Below, piece by piece: positions 1-8,432 of a DNA stretch of 64,000 nt. The notes under the pieces are model-generated. The model had not been told where the DNA came from. It was given only the letters and a program-made list of their open reading frames with translations, and made no database searches. The translations under genes were made by a program, and so were the position numbers. Position 1 is the first letter of the stretch, and each line of letters begins with the position of its first letter. This DNA is from Campylobacter iguaniorum (lineage in GTDB: Bacteria > Campylobacterota > Campylobacteria > Campylobacterales > Campylobacteraceae), in the NCBI RefSeq assembly GCF_000736415.1, contig NZ_CP009043.1, forward strand, positions 682,001 to 746,000, written 5' to 3'.

Positions 1-288
1 GCAGTCCAAAGGGGTCACGCAGTAGCAAATGGTCTGCCAGTCATCACAGTAAACCGCGTAGGACTTGAAGAAGCGCCAAATGGCAATGGCTCTATAAGAT
101 TTTGGGGCAATAGCTTTGTTTTTGGTCCTCAAGGCGAAGAGCTTTTTAGAGCAAATTGCACTGATGAGCTATCAAGCATTGTCGAGATTGATCTTAAACG
201 CTGTGAGCAAGTGCGTAGGTGGTGGCCGTTTTTACGCGATCGCCGCATTGATGCATATGATGGGCTTTTGAAGAGATTTATAGATTAA
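1..288 (+). CDS. aguB: N-carbamoylputrescine amidohydrolase, 3' end (partial)
   Basis: The gene enters from the left edge in frame 1 and ends at TAA 286-288; 95 C-terminal residues are visible. They read AVQRGHAVANGLPVITVNRVG and end with WWPFLRDRRIDAYDGLLKRF, which is the typical C-terminus of the nitrilase-superfamily enzyme AguB. This enzyme converts N-carbamoylputrescine to putrescine, CO2 and ammonia in polyamine synthesis. The start, and the catalytic Glu, Lys and Cys, lie outside the window. The C-terminal motif is strong evidence for the family; a close paralogous carbon-nitrogen hydrolase is the only real alternative. Confidence 0.85.
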   Translation, partial: AVQRGHAVANGLPVITVNRVGLEEAPNGNGSIRFWGNSFVFGPQGEELFRANCTDELSSIVEIDLKRCEQVRRWWPFLRDRRIDAYDGLLKRFID

Positions 289-856
289 TCTTGCAAAACG
301 TTTATTTGTCATTGCGAGAAAATCTTTGATTTTCGCGGCAATCTAAATTTAATATTTATAATGTTGGATTGCCACGTTCGTTTCACTTACTCGCAATGAC
401 AAAACATAATCTCACAATAAACCAAAACTCAAATAAACCAACCACTTTTATAGCCAAATACGTTCGGGGAGAGAGGATTGAGGATTTTAAGGGAGATAAG
501 AGGAGAACTGTAATGCAGTCAAATAAAAAGAGTTCTTCCCTTGTCTCCCTTAAGAAAGAAAAACTTTAAATTCACAAATTAAATTTAACAATAAATTCAA
601 ACTCTTTTTTATTTCATCAAGGGGACGTTTTTTAGCAGACACTACCCCTTATCCCCTTGACAATCCCCGTCTGCTTGCAGTTGCGAGTGTAACGAAGCAA
701 AATCTCCCTGTAAAAGCTTCAAAGTTGCTGCGCTTGCGTGCAGATTAACAAATTCACTGTGTGAATTTGAGGGATTGCCGCAAAAATCAAAGATTTTCTC
801 GCAATGACTGTTAGAATTTGGTTTTGCTGTTTTTATGATAAAGTGTAGTAAATTTA
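289..856. repeat. Gene-free stretch with nested inverted repeats (MITE/REP-like)
   Basis: No credible gene lies between aguB and gltS. Three structures are visible. (1) 307-318 (TGTCATTGCGAG) is the exact inverted repeat of 390-401, with inner GGCAATC/GATTGCC arms, giving a palindromic element of about 95 bp. (2) A partial second copy in opposite orientation lies at 773-808; it matches the left part of the first with about one mismatch in 35 bases. (3) 485-509 and 531-555 form an imperfect 25-base stem-loop. GCAGAC at about 636 and GTCTGC at about 669 are also inverted. A 66-codon reading frame at 369-569 runs through the first element and has no family resemblance, so I did not call it. Confidence 0.6.
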
Positions 857-887
857 AAAGGCTTTTAAATAAGCTTTAAAAGCCTTT
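857..887 (-). terminator. Hairpin downstream of gltS
   Basis: A perfect 13-bp stem (857-869 with 875-887, built on AAAGGCTTTT) and a five-base loop lie 15 bases beyond the gltS stop. The following T tract on the minus strand is weak, so termination efficiency is uncertain. Confidence 0.55.
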
Positions 888-901
888 ATAATAGTCAAAT
901 G

Positions 902-2119
902 CTATCCAAGAAAGCTTAAAAATCCATTTATCACTAGTGCATTTACGATATCGATAAAAAACGCTCCACAAAGCGGAACGATGATGAAAGCCATGTGGCT
1001 CATACCGTAGTGGTTTGTCACTGTTTGCATATTTACCATAGCTGTCGGAGTGGCGCCTAGTCCAAATCCGCAGTGTCCAGCAGCGAGCACAGCTGCGTCA
1101 TAGTCACGCCCGCAAAATCTAAATGTCACAAATATCGCGTACGCCGCCATTAAAGCGACTTGACAAACAAGAATAGTAAATATAGGAAGAGCAAGGCTTA
1201 CAAGCTGCCAAAGGTTTATCGTCATAAGCGCGAAAGCTAAGAAAAGTGATAAGCTTACATTGCCAAGAACTGAGACTTCTCTATCAAATACTTGGTAAAT
1301 TTTAAGGCTTGAAAGCACGTTTCTTAAAATAACGCCAGTAAATAGACAATAGACAAATGTAGGCAAGGTAAAGCCGATGTTTGCGCTTTTCATCAAGCCA
1401 GCTACAAGGTTGCCTATAAGAAGACAAAACGCAAGAAGTGCTAAAGACTCGATGAAGCTTTTTTGAGTGATGAGCTTCTCTTTGTGTGGGGTTTCGTATT
1501 CGCCTAGAGATGATATGTCGTTGTCGTTTGAATCTGGAGTTTTGAGACTATTTTTGTTGATAAGATATCTTGCAACTGGTCCGCCTATGATACCTCCAGC
1601 AATAAGACCAAATGTCGCGCTCGCCATAGCTACCTCATAAGCAGCGCTAAATCCATAAGGCTCTTTGATAAACTCCCCAGCCCAAGCTGCTCCAGTGCCG
1701 TGCCCGCCACTCATAGTGACAGATCCTCCAAGCAATCCTATAAGAGGATTCTCGCCAAGCCCAAGAGCCACGCTGATACCAACTACATTTTGCAAGACCA
1801 AAAGTCCGCTTATGACAAACAAAAATATAACTAGCTTTTTGCCGCCTTTTTTAAGCGAAGCAAAATCAGCCAAAAGCCCAATGCTCGAGAAAAACGCTAG
1901 CATAAGCGGATCTTTTAGTGAGCCATCAAATTTAAGCGTGATACCGCCAAAACTATATAGACACAAAAAGAAAATCGCCGCAATGATACCGCCGACGACT
2001 GGTTCTGGGATATTGTAATCTTGTAAAAATTTGACTCGCTTGATGATGAAAATACCAAGCAACAAAACAAGAACCATTACGACTAAAGTGCCGTAAAAAT
2101 CTACTTCTATGGTTTGCAT
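902..2119 (-). CDS. gltS: Sodium/glutamate symporter GltS
   Basis: This 405-residue protein has about ten to twelve hydrophobic segments and belongs to the ESS (GltS) family, which imports glutamate with Na+ across the inner membrane. Its two inverted halves each carry a Gly-rich re-entrant-loop motif: GGHGTGAAW near residues 138-146 and AGHCGFGLGATPTAM near residue 350. Length matches the family (about 400). ATG 2119 is preceded by AAGGAAT. It stands alone: a hairpin follows it, and the next upstream gene on the same strand ends about 90 bases away. In Campylobacter, amino acids such as glutamate are main carbon sources, so a feeding role is likely (inference). Confidence 0.9.
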   Translation of the reverse strand: MQTIEVDFYGTLVVMVLVLLLGIFIIKRVKFLQDYNIPEPVVGGIIAAIFFLCLYSFGGITLKFDGSLKDPLMLAFFSSIGLLADFASLKKGGKKLVIFLFVISGLLVLQNVVGISVALGLGENPLIGLLGGSVTMSGGHGTGAAWAGEFIKEPYGFSAAYEVAMASATFGLIAGGIIGGPVARYLINKNSLKTPDSNDNDISSLGEYETPHKEKLITQKSFIESLALLAFCLLIGNLVAGLMKSANIGFTLPTFVYCLFTGVILRNVLSSLKIYQVFDREVSVLGNVSLSLFLAFALMTINLWQLVSLALPIFTILVCQVALMAAYAIFVTFRFCGRDYDAAVLAAGHCGFGLGATPTAMVNMQTVTNHYGMSHMAFIIVPLCGAFFIDIVNALVINGFLSFLG

Positions 2120-2210
2120 ATTATTCCTTTATTTAAGTTTATTTTTAAAATTTGGGAAAAACATTATGCCAAAAAGAATATAAAAAACTAATTATTTAAA
2201 TAAACTAAAA

Positions 2211-2831
2211 TCATAATTTTTCTATTGATTTATAATCTGGCATTAGACTTTGGATAAATTCATAAAAGCTGTTTTGGTGGTGTGGATAGATAAGGTGAGT
2301 AAGCTCGTGAAGCACGACATACTCGATAAATCTCTCATCTTTTTGGATTAAATTTAGATTTAAATTTATATAGCCTTTTTTGGAGTTGCAACTCCCCCAG
2401 CGAGTAGTCATTTTTTTGATACTGACGTGGTTTATTGGTTTGTTTATTTTTGGTGAATAAAATTTTATATATTTTTCGAATATTTCTTTTGCTTTTTGGA
2501 GCATAAATTTATCTAGTTCTTTTTGGTTTGGAGCTATGATCTTGCCTTGCTCTACACTTACGTAATTTATATTTTTATCAAATTTAAGCTTGTAAGCTTG
2601 CCCTAAAAACCTGATTTCATCGCTTGGGATTTGGATTTTGGCAAGAGTCCCAGATATCCAGGCTCTATTTTTTTCTACTAAATTTACAATGCTTTGTTTG
2701 CTTGTAAAAAACGGTGCACTAACTAGCACTAATCCGTCTTTTGTGACTTTTAGGCGTAGATATTTGACTGCTTTATAGGTGATTTGGACGTTGAAACTCT
2801 CAAGTTTCACACTAGTCTTTTTGATTGCCAT
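2211..2831 (-). CDS. YgjP/SprT-like zinc metallopeptidase (DUF45)
   Basis: A 206-residue soluble protein of the M48-related YgjP family. The zinc motif HELTH is at residues 175-179, followed by a histidine pair at 184-185. The family hallmark TTRWGSC lies near 142-148. The physiological substrate of this family is not established. Its start overlaps the end of the MATE gene by 25 bases, making it the last gene of the five-gene leftward run that begins with the cation symporter, so it is probably translated by coupling. Length and motifs are normal for the family. Confidence 0.8.
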   Translation of the reverse strand: MAIKKTSVKLESFNVQITYKAVKYLRLKVTKDGLVLVSAPFFTSKQSIVNLVEKNRAWISGTLAKIQIPSDEIRFLGQAYKLKFDKNINYVSVEQGKIIAPNQKELDKFMLQKAKEIFEKYIKFYSPKINKPINHVSIKKMTTRWGSCNSKKGYINLNLNLIQKDERFIEYVVLHELTHLIYPHHQNSFYEFIQSLMPDYKSIEKL

Positions 2832-4129
2832 TTTCTACTTTTCCACCTAAGAGTGTTTGCCAAAGCTCTTGCCCACTCATCAGCGCAAAATCCTATCCAA
2901 ACGCCGATTATTCCGTATCCCAAATGAATACCCAAAAGATAGCCTAAAGGCAAACTCACGCCCCACATAAACAAAACGCCCATGACAAAAGGAAACTTAG
3001 CGTCCCCACTAGCGCGTAAGGAATTTACCATAATTATATTAAAAGCCCTGCCACTTTCAAGTACGAGTGAGAGCGTAAAAAGTGGTCGCATTATGGCTTT
3101 TAGCTCGTCTGTTAAGCTTAAGCCGTTCATTATCTCTTCACGGCTGAGATAAAATATAAAAAGCACGCTCCACGTGATAAGTGCGCCGATTTTTAGGCTA
3201 TCAAAGGCCTTTTTGTAGGCTTTGTCAAACTCCATAGCCCCCACTAAATGCCCGACTATGATTTCATTGGCTATGCTTATGGCAGTCGCGGCTAAAAATA
3301 TAAACATCGAAATTTGAAAATAGATAGTTTGCACGCTTAGGCTTTGCTCGCCCATACTAGCAACGAAGCTAAAAGCGACCATGTACTGACCTATCCAGAG
3401 CAGATTTTCTCCAGCGCTTGGAAGCCCGACTTTTAGGATTTTGGCTATTATGTCTTTGCTAAATTTAAAAAATAGCCCAAAGTGAATGTGGATTTTGGCT
3501 ACTTTGACAAGTACGTAAGCTAGCAAAATCACGCCAACAACTCTTGCAAAAATAACCGAAACCCCAACTCCAGCTAGGCCGTAATTTGGTAGATCAAAAA
3601 AGCCAAAAAGCGCTATGGCATTGCCGATGACAGTCAAAACATTCATAAAAGCAGAGATTAGCATGATGTGAAAAGCAAAGTTTTTAACACGCACAATAGC
3701 TGCGATTACTATGCCAACAGCTTCTAAAAATAGCGCAATGCTAAGAGTATGAAGATAGCTATAGCTCTCCTCTATCACAGCACTTGGGATCTGCAAAAGC
3801 TCAAGCGCGAGGTGAGTGTGAAAGTAGATCACAGATGCACAAACTAGCCCCAAAATAGCGTTAAAACTAAGGCTTATGTGGATTGCGCGTGAGGCTAGAT
3901 TGGTGTTTCTAGCTCCAAGACTTTGAGCCACAACGACGCTACAGCCCACACTAAGAAAGCTAAAAACAGTTACAAAAAGATTAAATATCTGGTTTCCAGC
4001 GCCCATGGCTCCGACTAGATTCACATCTACTTTTGCGACCATGATTGTGTTGATGATGAGCGTAAGCGTGCGAAGAAGCATATCAAAAAATATAGGCGTG
4101 GCAAGGCGAGTTAGGCTAAGATTATTCAA
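2807..4129 (-). CDS. MATE family efflux transporter
   Basis: This 440-residue integral membrane protein has about 12 hydrophobic segments in two halves and an N-terminus (LTRLATPIFFDMLLRTL) typical of MATE (MOP superfamily) Na+- or H+-coupled drug and metabolite exporters. The substrate cannot be told. It overlaps the histidine kinase gene by 8 bases at its start and the YgjP gene by 25 bases at its end. The two-component system upstream in the same run is a plausible controller of its expression (inference from position only). Confidence 0.82.
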   Translation of the reverse strand: MNNLSLTRLATPIFFDMLLRTLTLIINTIMVAKVDVNLVGAMGAGNQIFNLFVTVFSFLSVGCSVVVAQSLGARNTNLASRAIHISLSFNAILGLVCASVIYFHTHLALELLQIPSAVIEESYSYLHTLSIALFLEAVGIVIAAIVRVKNFAFHIMLISAFMNVLTVIGNAIALFGFFDLPNYGLAGVGVSVIFARVVGVILLAYVLVKVAKIHIHFGLFFKFSKDIIAKILKVGLPSAGENLLWIGQYMVAFSFVASMGEQSLSVQTIYFQISMFIFLAATAISIANEIIVGHLVGAMEFDKAYKKAFDSLKIGALITWSVLFIFYLSREEIMNGLSLTDELKAIMRPLFTLSLVLESGRAFNIIMVNSLRASGDAKFPFVMGVLFMWGVSLPLGYLLGIHLGYGIIGVWIGFCADEWARALANTLRWKSRKWQSKRLV

Positions 4130-5084
4130 ATTTACTCACTTGCAAAGCTTCATCTGTGATTTTGAGTCTAAAAGCAGTTGATATTTTGTCTCTAAAGCCA
4201 AATATCGATCCCACGCCCTTTTGTGAGCGGACGACAAACTCGAAATTATGAAGCTTTAAGATGATTTTGACTATGTATAGTCCAAGTCCTAAAGAGTTGT
4301 TCCAGTCATAAACTTTGGATTTGTAAAATTTCTTTTGGATTAGTTTTAGCTCATCTTCATCTATGCCTTCGCCACTATCTTTGATGAAAATTCCGTTTTC
4401 GTTTAGATCGATTTGGACATCGGATTTGGAGTATTTTAGGGCGTTTTGGGTTAAATTTAGCACGACTTGATATATCATATCATAATCAGCCTTTAGTGTT
4501 TTTTCTCCGTTTATGATGATTTTTTGCTCGTTTGTTTCAAGATTGGAAGATACTTCAAGACAAAGTTTTCTAGCGTCAAATTCGCTTAAATGTGGCTCTA
4601 TATCACCACCAAAACCAATTCTTAATCTGTTTAAGATATTATTCATTTTATTGCTATTTGATATGATTTTGGTTGTAAATTTATGCTTGATATTTTGATG
4701 CATATCGGCGTCGTTTAGGAGGGTTTGAGCTGACATTTTGATGACTGAGATCGGATTTTTAAACTCATGACTTATCCCACTTAGCAGATTTTCTAATTGC
4801 GCGTTTTTTATCCTGAGTTTTGCTGTTTGCTTGCGTAGTTTTCTATCTTTTCTTATGAGTGCATCTTTTATCCGCTTGTTTTGATAAGCTGAAATTTCAT
4901 AGGCTATATAGGTCAGACTCATGGATAAAAACAGGCTTACAACGATGATAATATAGATATGTTTAAGAAAATTTTCACCCAAAACAAGCCAAAAGCAAAA
5001 GAAAAATAGGGCGATGAATATTAGATAATAAAATGCTATTCTTAGCAAAGCTTGTAGCCCTCGCCGCGAACTGATTTGATGCAT
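4122..5084 (-). CDS. Sensor histidine kinase
   Basis: Two membrane segments (about residues 15-34 and 42-62) with almost no loop between them are followed by a coiled-coil (68-100), a HisKA box ISHEFKNP with the phospho-acceptor His at 106, an N box around 210-219 (NLTQNALKYS), DSGEG at 236-240 and GLGLY at 266-270. The lack of a sizeable periplasmic domain suggests it senses a membrane or intracellular signal. ATG 5084 overlaps the response regulator by 43 bases; a TTG at 5048, giving LLRIAFYYLIFIALF as the first segment, would reduce this to 7 bases and is a credible true start. Partner: the OmpR-type regulator directly upstream. Confidence 0.88.
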   Translation of the reverse strand: MHQISSRRGLQALLRIAFYYLIFIALFFFCFWLVLGENFLKHIYIIIVVSLFLSMSLTYIAYEISAYQNKRIKDALIRKDRKLRKQTAKLRIKNAQLENLLSGISHEFKNPISVIKMSAQTLLNDADMHQNIKHKFTTKIISNSNKMNNILNRLRIGFGGDIEPHLSEFDARKLCLEVSSNLETNEQKIIINGEKTLKADYDMIYQVVLNLTQNALKYSKSDVQIDLNENGIFIKDSGEGIDEDELKLIQKKFYKSKVYDWNNSLGLGLYIVKIILKLHNFEFVVRSQKGVGSIFGFRDKISTAFRLKITDEALQVSKFE

Positions 5085-5716
5085 TCTCCTGCATCTCCGA
5101 GCTTGGCTCTTAGGCGTTTGATAGCGATATTTACTGTTTTTTCATTTGCCATATCGTTTTGCCAAACATCGCCCAAAAGCTCATCACGGCTAAGCAAGAT
5201 ATTTTTATTTTTCACAAATTCCAAAAGCAGGGCAAACTCAAGCTTGGTTAGTTCTAAGCTTGTTTTATTTATCTTTACTTCTTGGGTGGTTAAATTTAGC
5301 GTGATTTCTTTGAATTTATATATTTGACTCTCTTTTTTATAGCGTTTTAAAAGTGCTGTAATTCTAGCGATTAGCTCATCAAGCTCAAAGGGCTTTGTGA
5401 TGTAGTCGTCTCCGCCACTCTCAAAGCCTTCGAGTTTTTCTTTGCTGGAGTTTTTAGCTGTTAAAAAAATAACTGGCTCATTGTAGCCTTTGGCTCTTAA
5501 AGAACTTACAAATTTACTTCCCTCAATACCGCCAAGATTGCGATCTACTATCAAAATATCGCAACTCTCTTCTTCTAAAAACTGCTCAACTCTTTTAGTG
5601 TCTAAAAATGTAGTGACATTAAATCCAGCCTTGCTAAGATTATACTCCAAAAGCTCGCAAAGATCGGCTTCATCGTCTATTATAACTATATTTGCGTTAT
5701 TTCCATTTGCTTTCAT
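5042..5716 (-). CDS. OmpR-family response regulator
   Basis: This 224-residue protein has an N-terminal receiver domain with acidic pair D14-D15, phospho-acceptor D58 (IVDRN), T86 and K108, then a winged-helix DNA-binding domain (about 125-224) ending in the usual SVRGEGYKLC. It is a transcription factor paired with the histidine kinase that follows. It overlaps the upstream symporter gene by 20 bases. Such close coupling of a transporter with a two-component system suggests that the system responds to the transporter's substrate or state (inference). Confidence 0.9.
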   Translation of the reverse strand: MKANGNNANIVIIDDEADLCELLEYNLSKAGFNVTTFLDTKRVEQFLEEESCDILIVDRNLGGIEGSKFVSSLRAKGYNEPVIFLTAKNSSKEKLEGFESGGDDYITKPFELDELIARITALLKRYKKESQIYKFKEITLNLTTQEVKINKTSLELTKLEFALLLEFVKNKNILLSRDELLGDVWQNDMANEKTVNIAIKRLRAKLGDAGECIKSVRGEGYKLC

Positions 5717-6986
5717 CTAGCTGCCCTTCTTGTTTAGCTACCACGCAAGTGCCACACATATCTCCTGCTACATTTACGCCAGTCCTACCCATATCCAAGA
5801 TAGCATCAATACCTAAAATCATAGCATAGGCGAGTTTTACATTATCATTGGCTAAATCTAGCCCAATGCTTTCTAAAACCATAATAAGCATAATAGCCCC
5901 AGCACCAGGAACTCCAGCAGTGCCAATGGAAGCCAAAACAGCAGTCACTACCATAGCGGCTTGCGCACCAAATGATAGCTCAACGCCGCAAGCATTGGCA
6001 ATAAACATCGCACAAACTCCTAAATATATGGTTGTTCCATCCATATTTATAGTAGCTCCAAGTGGCAAGGTAAAGCTGTAAATTCCTTTATTTATACCCA
6101 TTTTACGCTCAGCTACATTCATAGATATAGGTAGTGTGGCGCCTGATGAGCGAGTTATGAAAGCTACCAAAAACGGCTCAAAAGCTCTACGCAAAAATAG
6201 CCAAGGACTAAGTCCATTTAGCCACACAATAAGCAAATATACTAATAAAAATTGAATACCAAGCCCCAGATAAACTACAAAACTAACCTCTAAAAGTGGT
6301 CCAAAAGCTTTCACTCCATTACTAGCAAATACTTGAAAAATCAAGAAAAATACTCCAATTGGAGCATATAACATTACCCAGCCAACTACTTTAAATATCA
6401 CTTGCGCGCATCCGTCAAAAAAGCTATAAACAGTGTTTGCGCTATCTTTTACGCTTTGTTTTGTGCTGTCTTTGGTAAATGCTATGCCTAGACCAAATAA
6501 AATAGAGAAAAATATAATAGGTAAAACATCGCCCTTAACCATAGCTGCAAATGGATTTGTAGGAATGATAGCCATAAATGTGTCTATCAAAGATGGCGGA
6601 TTTAGGGCTTTTATGTTGGACGTATTTGTGCTTTCTAGTGTTATGCTAGTACCTATATCAAAGGCGTTTCCAAGCAACAAGCCAATGATAATAGCAAATA
6701 AAGAAGTTATAAGATAAAAAGCTATGATTTTAATCCCAACCCTACCAAGACTAGATGGCGAAATATTTGCAACTCCACTAATAAGCGTAAAGATAATGAC
6801 AGGAACCACTATCATTTTAAGCAAGTTGATAAACACAAGCCCAAATGGCTTTGCTATCTCTAATGCGCTGGCATACAAAGGCGAATGTGAAGGGACAAAA
6901 ATGGCAAAAATAATACCACAAACACTACCCAAAACAAGCCCTAAAAGTATGGCTAGAAGTAATTTTGTTCTTTTATTTTTTTGCAT
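5697..6986 (-). CDS. Dicarboxylate/amino acid:cation symporter (DAACS/SLC1 type)
   Basis: A 429-residue membrane protein with the fold features of the GltP/DctA/SstT group: a hydrophobic N-terminal half, a serine-rich re-entrant loop (TRSSGATLPISM), the conserved NMDGT motif, and a C-terminal part containing GIDAILDMGRTGVNVAGD. The Asp and Arg in that last segment contact substrate carboxylates in characterised members. It imports an acidic amino acid or C4-dicarboxylate with Na+ or H+; which one is not decided here. It is the first gene of the leftward run and probably carries the promoter, in the 145-bp divergent region shared with the MFS gene. Confidence 0.87.
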   Translation of the reverse strand: MQKNKRTKLLLAILLGLVLGSVCGIIFAIFVPSHSPLYASALEIAKPFGLVFINLLKMIVVPVIIFTLISGVANISPSSLGRVGIKIIAFYLITSLFAIIIGLLLGNAFDIGTSITLESTNTSNIKALNPPSLIDTFMAIIPTNPFAAMVKGDVLPIIFFSILFGLGIAFTKDSTKQSVKDSANTVYSFFDGCAQVIFKVVGWVMLYAPIGVFFLIFQVFASNGVKAFGPLLEVSFVVYLGLGIQFLLVYLLIVWLNGLSPWLFLRRAFEPFLVAFITRSSGATLPISMNVAERKMGINKGIYSFTLPLGATINMDGTTIYLGVCAMFIANACGVELSFGAQAAMVVTAVLASIGTAGVPGAGAIMLIMVLESIGLDLANDNVKLAYAMILGIDAILDMGRTGVNVAGDMCGTCVVAKQEGQLDESKWK

Positions 6987-7096
6987 ATTTATCCTTAAAA
7001 TTTTCGCACATTTTAGCGAAATTAATTTTTTTTTGCAAAAGCCTGTATTTTTTAAATTTAAATCTCTATTTTATGGTGAGTTAAACAAATTTTTAG

Positions 7097-7102
7097 TATA
7101 AT
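7097..7102 (+). promoter_or_regulatory. Sigma-70 -10 box for the MFS gene
   Basis: A perfect TATAAT preceded by a T-rich stretch lies 30 bases before the ATG at 7132. Campylobacter vegetative promoters depend mainly on the -10 element, so this is a good candidate. Confidence 0.6.
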
Positions 7103-7131
7103 CTTGGATTTTTAGAATTTAAAGGAAGTTT

Positions 7132-8430
7132 ATGGCTAGGGGTTTTAGCAGATCCGATATCAAAATTTTAGGGCTGTCATCGCTTGGTGGTATGCTTGAG
7201 TTTTATGATTTTATTATTTTTGTATTTTTTGCTTCTTATATTTCACATCTATTTTTTCCTGCTACTTTGGATCCATTTTGGTCGCTTTTAAACACTTATG
7301 GCACATTCGCTGCTGGATACCTTGCTAGGCCTCTTGGTGGCATTATCATGGCGCATTTTGGGGACAAAAATGGCCGCAAAAATATGTTTATGCTGTCTAT
7401 CTTGCTTATGGTTATACCGACATTTGCGCTAGGTCTTATGCCTACATTTGAGACTATTGGTTACGCAGCGCCTGTGTTTTTGGTGCTTGTAAGACTGCTT
7501 CAAGGTATTGCAATAGGTGGTGAGCTGCCTGGTGCTTGGGTATTTATCAGTGAGCACGCTCCAAAAAATAGGCTTTATTATAGCGTAGGTGTGCTGACTT
7601 CAGCAGTCGTAGCTGGAATTTTGCTAGGTAGTATAGTCACAATGATAGTAAAAAATGTTTATAGCGACGCTGATATACAAGGCGGAATGTGGCGTTTGCC
7701 ATTTATCATTGGTGGTATTTTTGGTGTGATTTCGATATATCTTAGACGTTATCTTAGTGAAACGCCAGTATTTAAACAGATGCAAGAGATGAATGATATA
7801 GAAAAAATGCCTATAAAAACAGTTATCAAATACCACAAACTAGACAATCTAATGTCTATGCTAGTAAGCTGGGTTTTGACTGGCTGTATAGTCGTAATGA
7901 TACTTTTGATGCCAAATTTCATGCCAGGAGCGTTTGAAAAAAGCGGAATCGAAGTCGGTAGAATTACAACGATATATATGCAAATGGTTTGTATCGTCTT
8001 AATGTGCGCTGGCTGCTTTATATATGGCAAATTTAGTGATAAATTTGGTGTCTCAAAAGCAACCATAGGCTTTAGTGGGATTTTTATCGTAGCAGTTTTT
8101 GCTTATTTTTATGCTTTGTATAATGGAGCTGGATTTAATACCGTGCTTACACTTTATTTGATTGCTGGATTTTTTGGCTGTATTGGACCATGTGGAGCGC
8201 CGTTTTTTATGATAGCTTTATACCCAAATAAAATCAGATTTAGCGGGATTTCATTTTCATATAATATCGCTTATGCCATAGCTGGCGGTGTGACGCCGCC
8301 GTTTGCAGTGGCTATGGTGCATAAATTTGATCCGATGTATCTGGCTTATTATATGGTGCTTTTGGGCTTTGTTTCTATATTTTGTGCTATTTGGTTTATG
8401 AAATATAGAAAAGATGTGAATAGGGGCTAA
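7132..8430 (+). CDS. MFS transporter, metabolite:H+ symporter (ProP/ShiA-like)
   Basis: This 432-residue protein with 12 predicted membrane segments has the metabolite:H+ symporter signatures: EFYDF in helix 1, ARPLGGIIMAHFGDKNGRK between helices 2 and 3, and RLLQGIAIGGE in helix 4. The family imports osmolytes, dicarboxylates, shikimate or related solutes by proton symport; the substrate here is open. ATG 7132 is preceded by AAAGGAAG. The ABC-F gene begins two bases after its stop, so they are probably cotranscribed. Confidence 0.85.
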   Translation: MARGFSRSDIKILGLSSLGGMLEFYDFIIFVFFASYISHLFFPATLDPFWSLLNTYGTFAAGYLARPLGGIIMAHFGDKNGRKNMFMLSILLMVIPTFALGLMPTFETIGYAAPVFLVLVRLLQGIAIGGELPGAWVFISEHAPKNRLYYSVGVLTSAVVAGILLGSIVTMIVKNVYSDADIQGGMWRLPFIIGGIFGVISIYLRRYLSETPVFKQMQEMNDIEKMPIKTVIKYHKLDNLMSMLVSWVLTGCIVVMILLMPNFMPGAFEKSGIEVGRITTIYMQMVCIVLMCAGCFIYGKFSDKFGVSKATIGFSGIFIVAVFAYFYALYNGAGFNTVLTLYLIAGFFGCIGPCGAPFFMIALYPNKIRFSGISFSYNIAYAIAGGVTPPFAVAMVHKFDPMYLAYYMVLLGFVSIFCAIWFMKYRKDVNRG

Positions 8431-8432
8431 AA

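Noticed and set aside
369-569. 66-codon frame starting MPRSFHLLAMTK
   Set aside because: It begins within the palindromic element, spans a stem-loop and resembles no family; such LLAMTK peptides come from the repeat itself.
1665-2018. 117-codon plus-strand frame opposite gltS
   Set aside because: It is a shadow of gltS with no ribosome site or family features.
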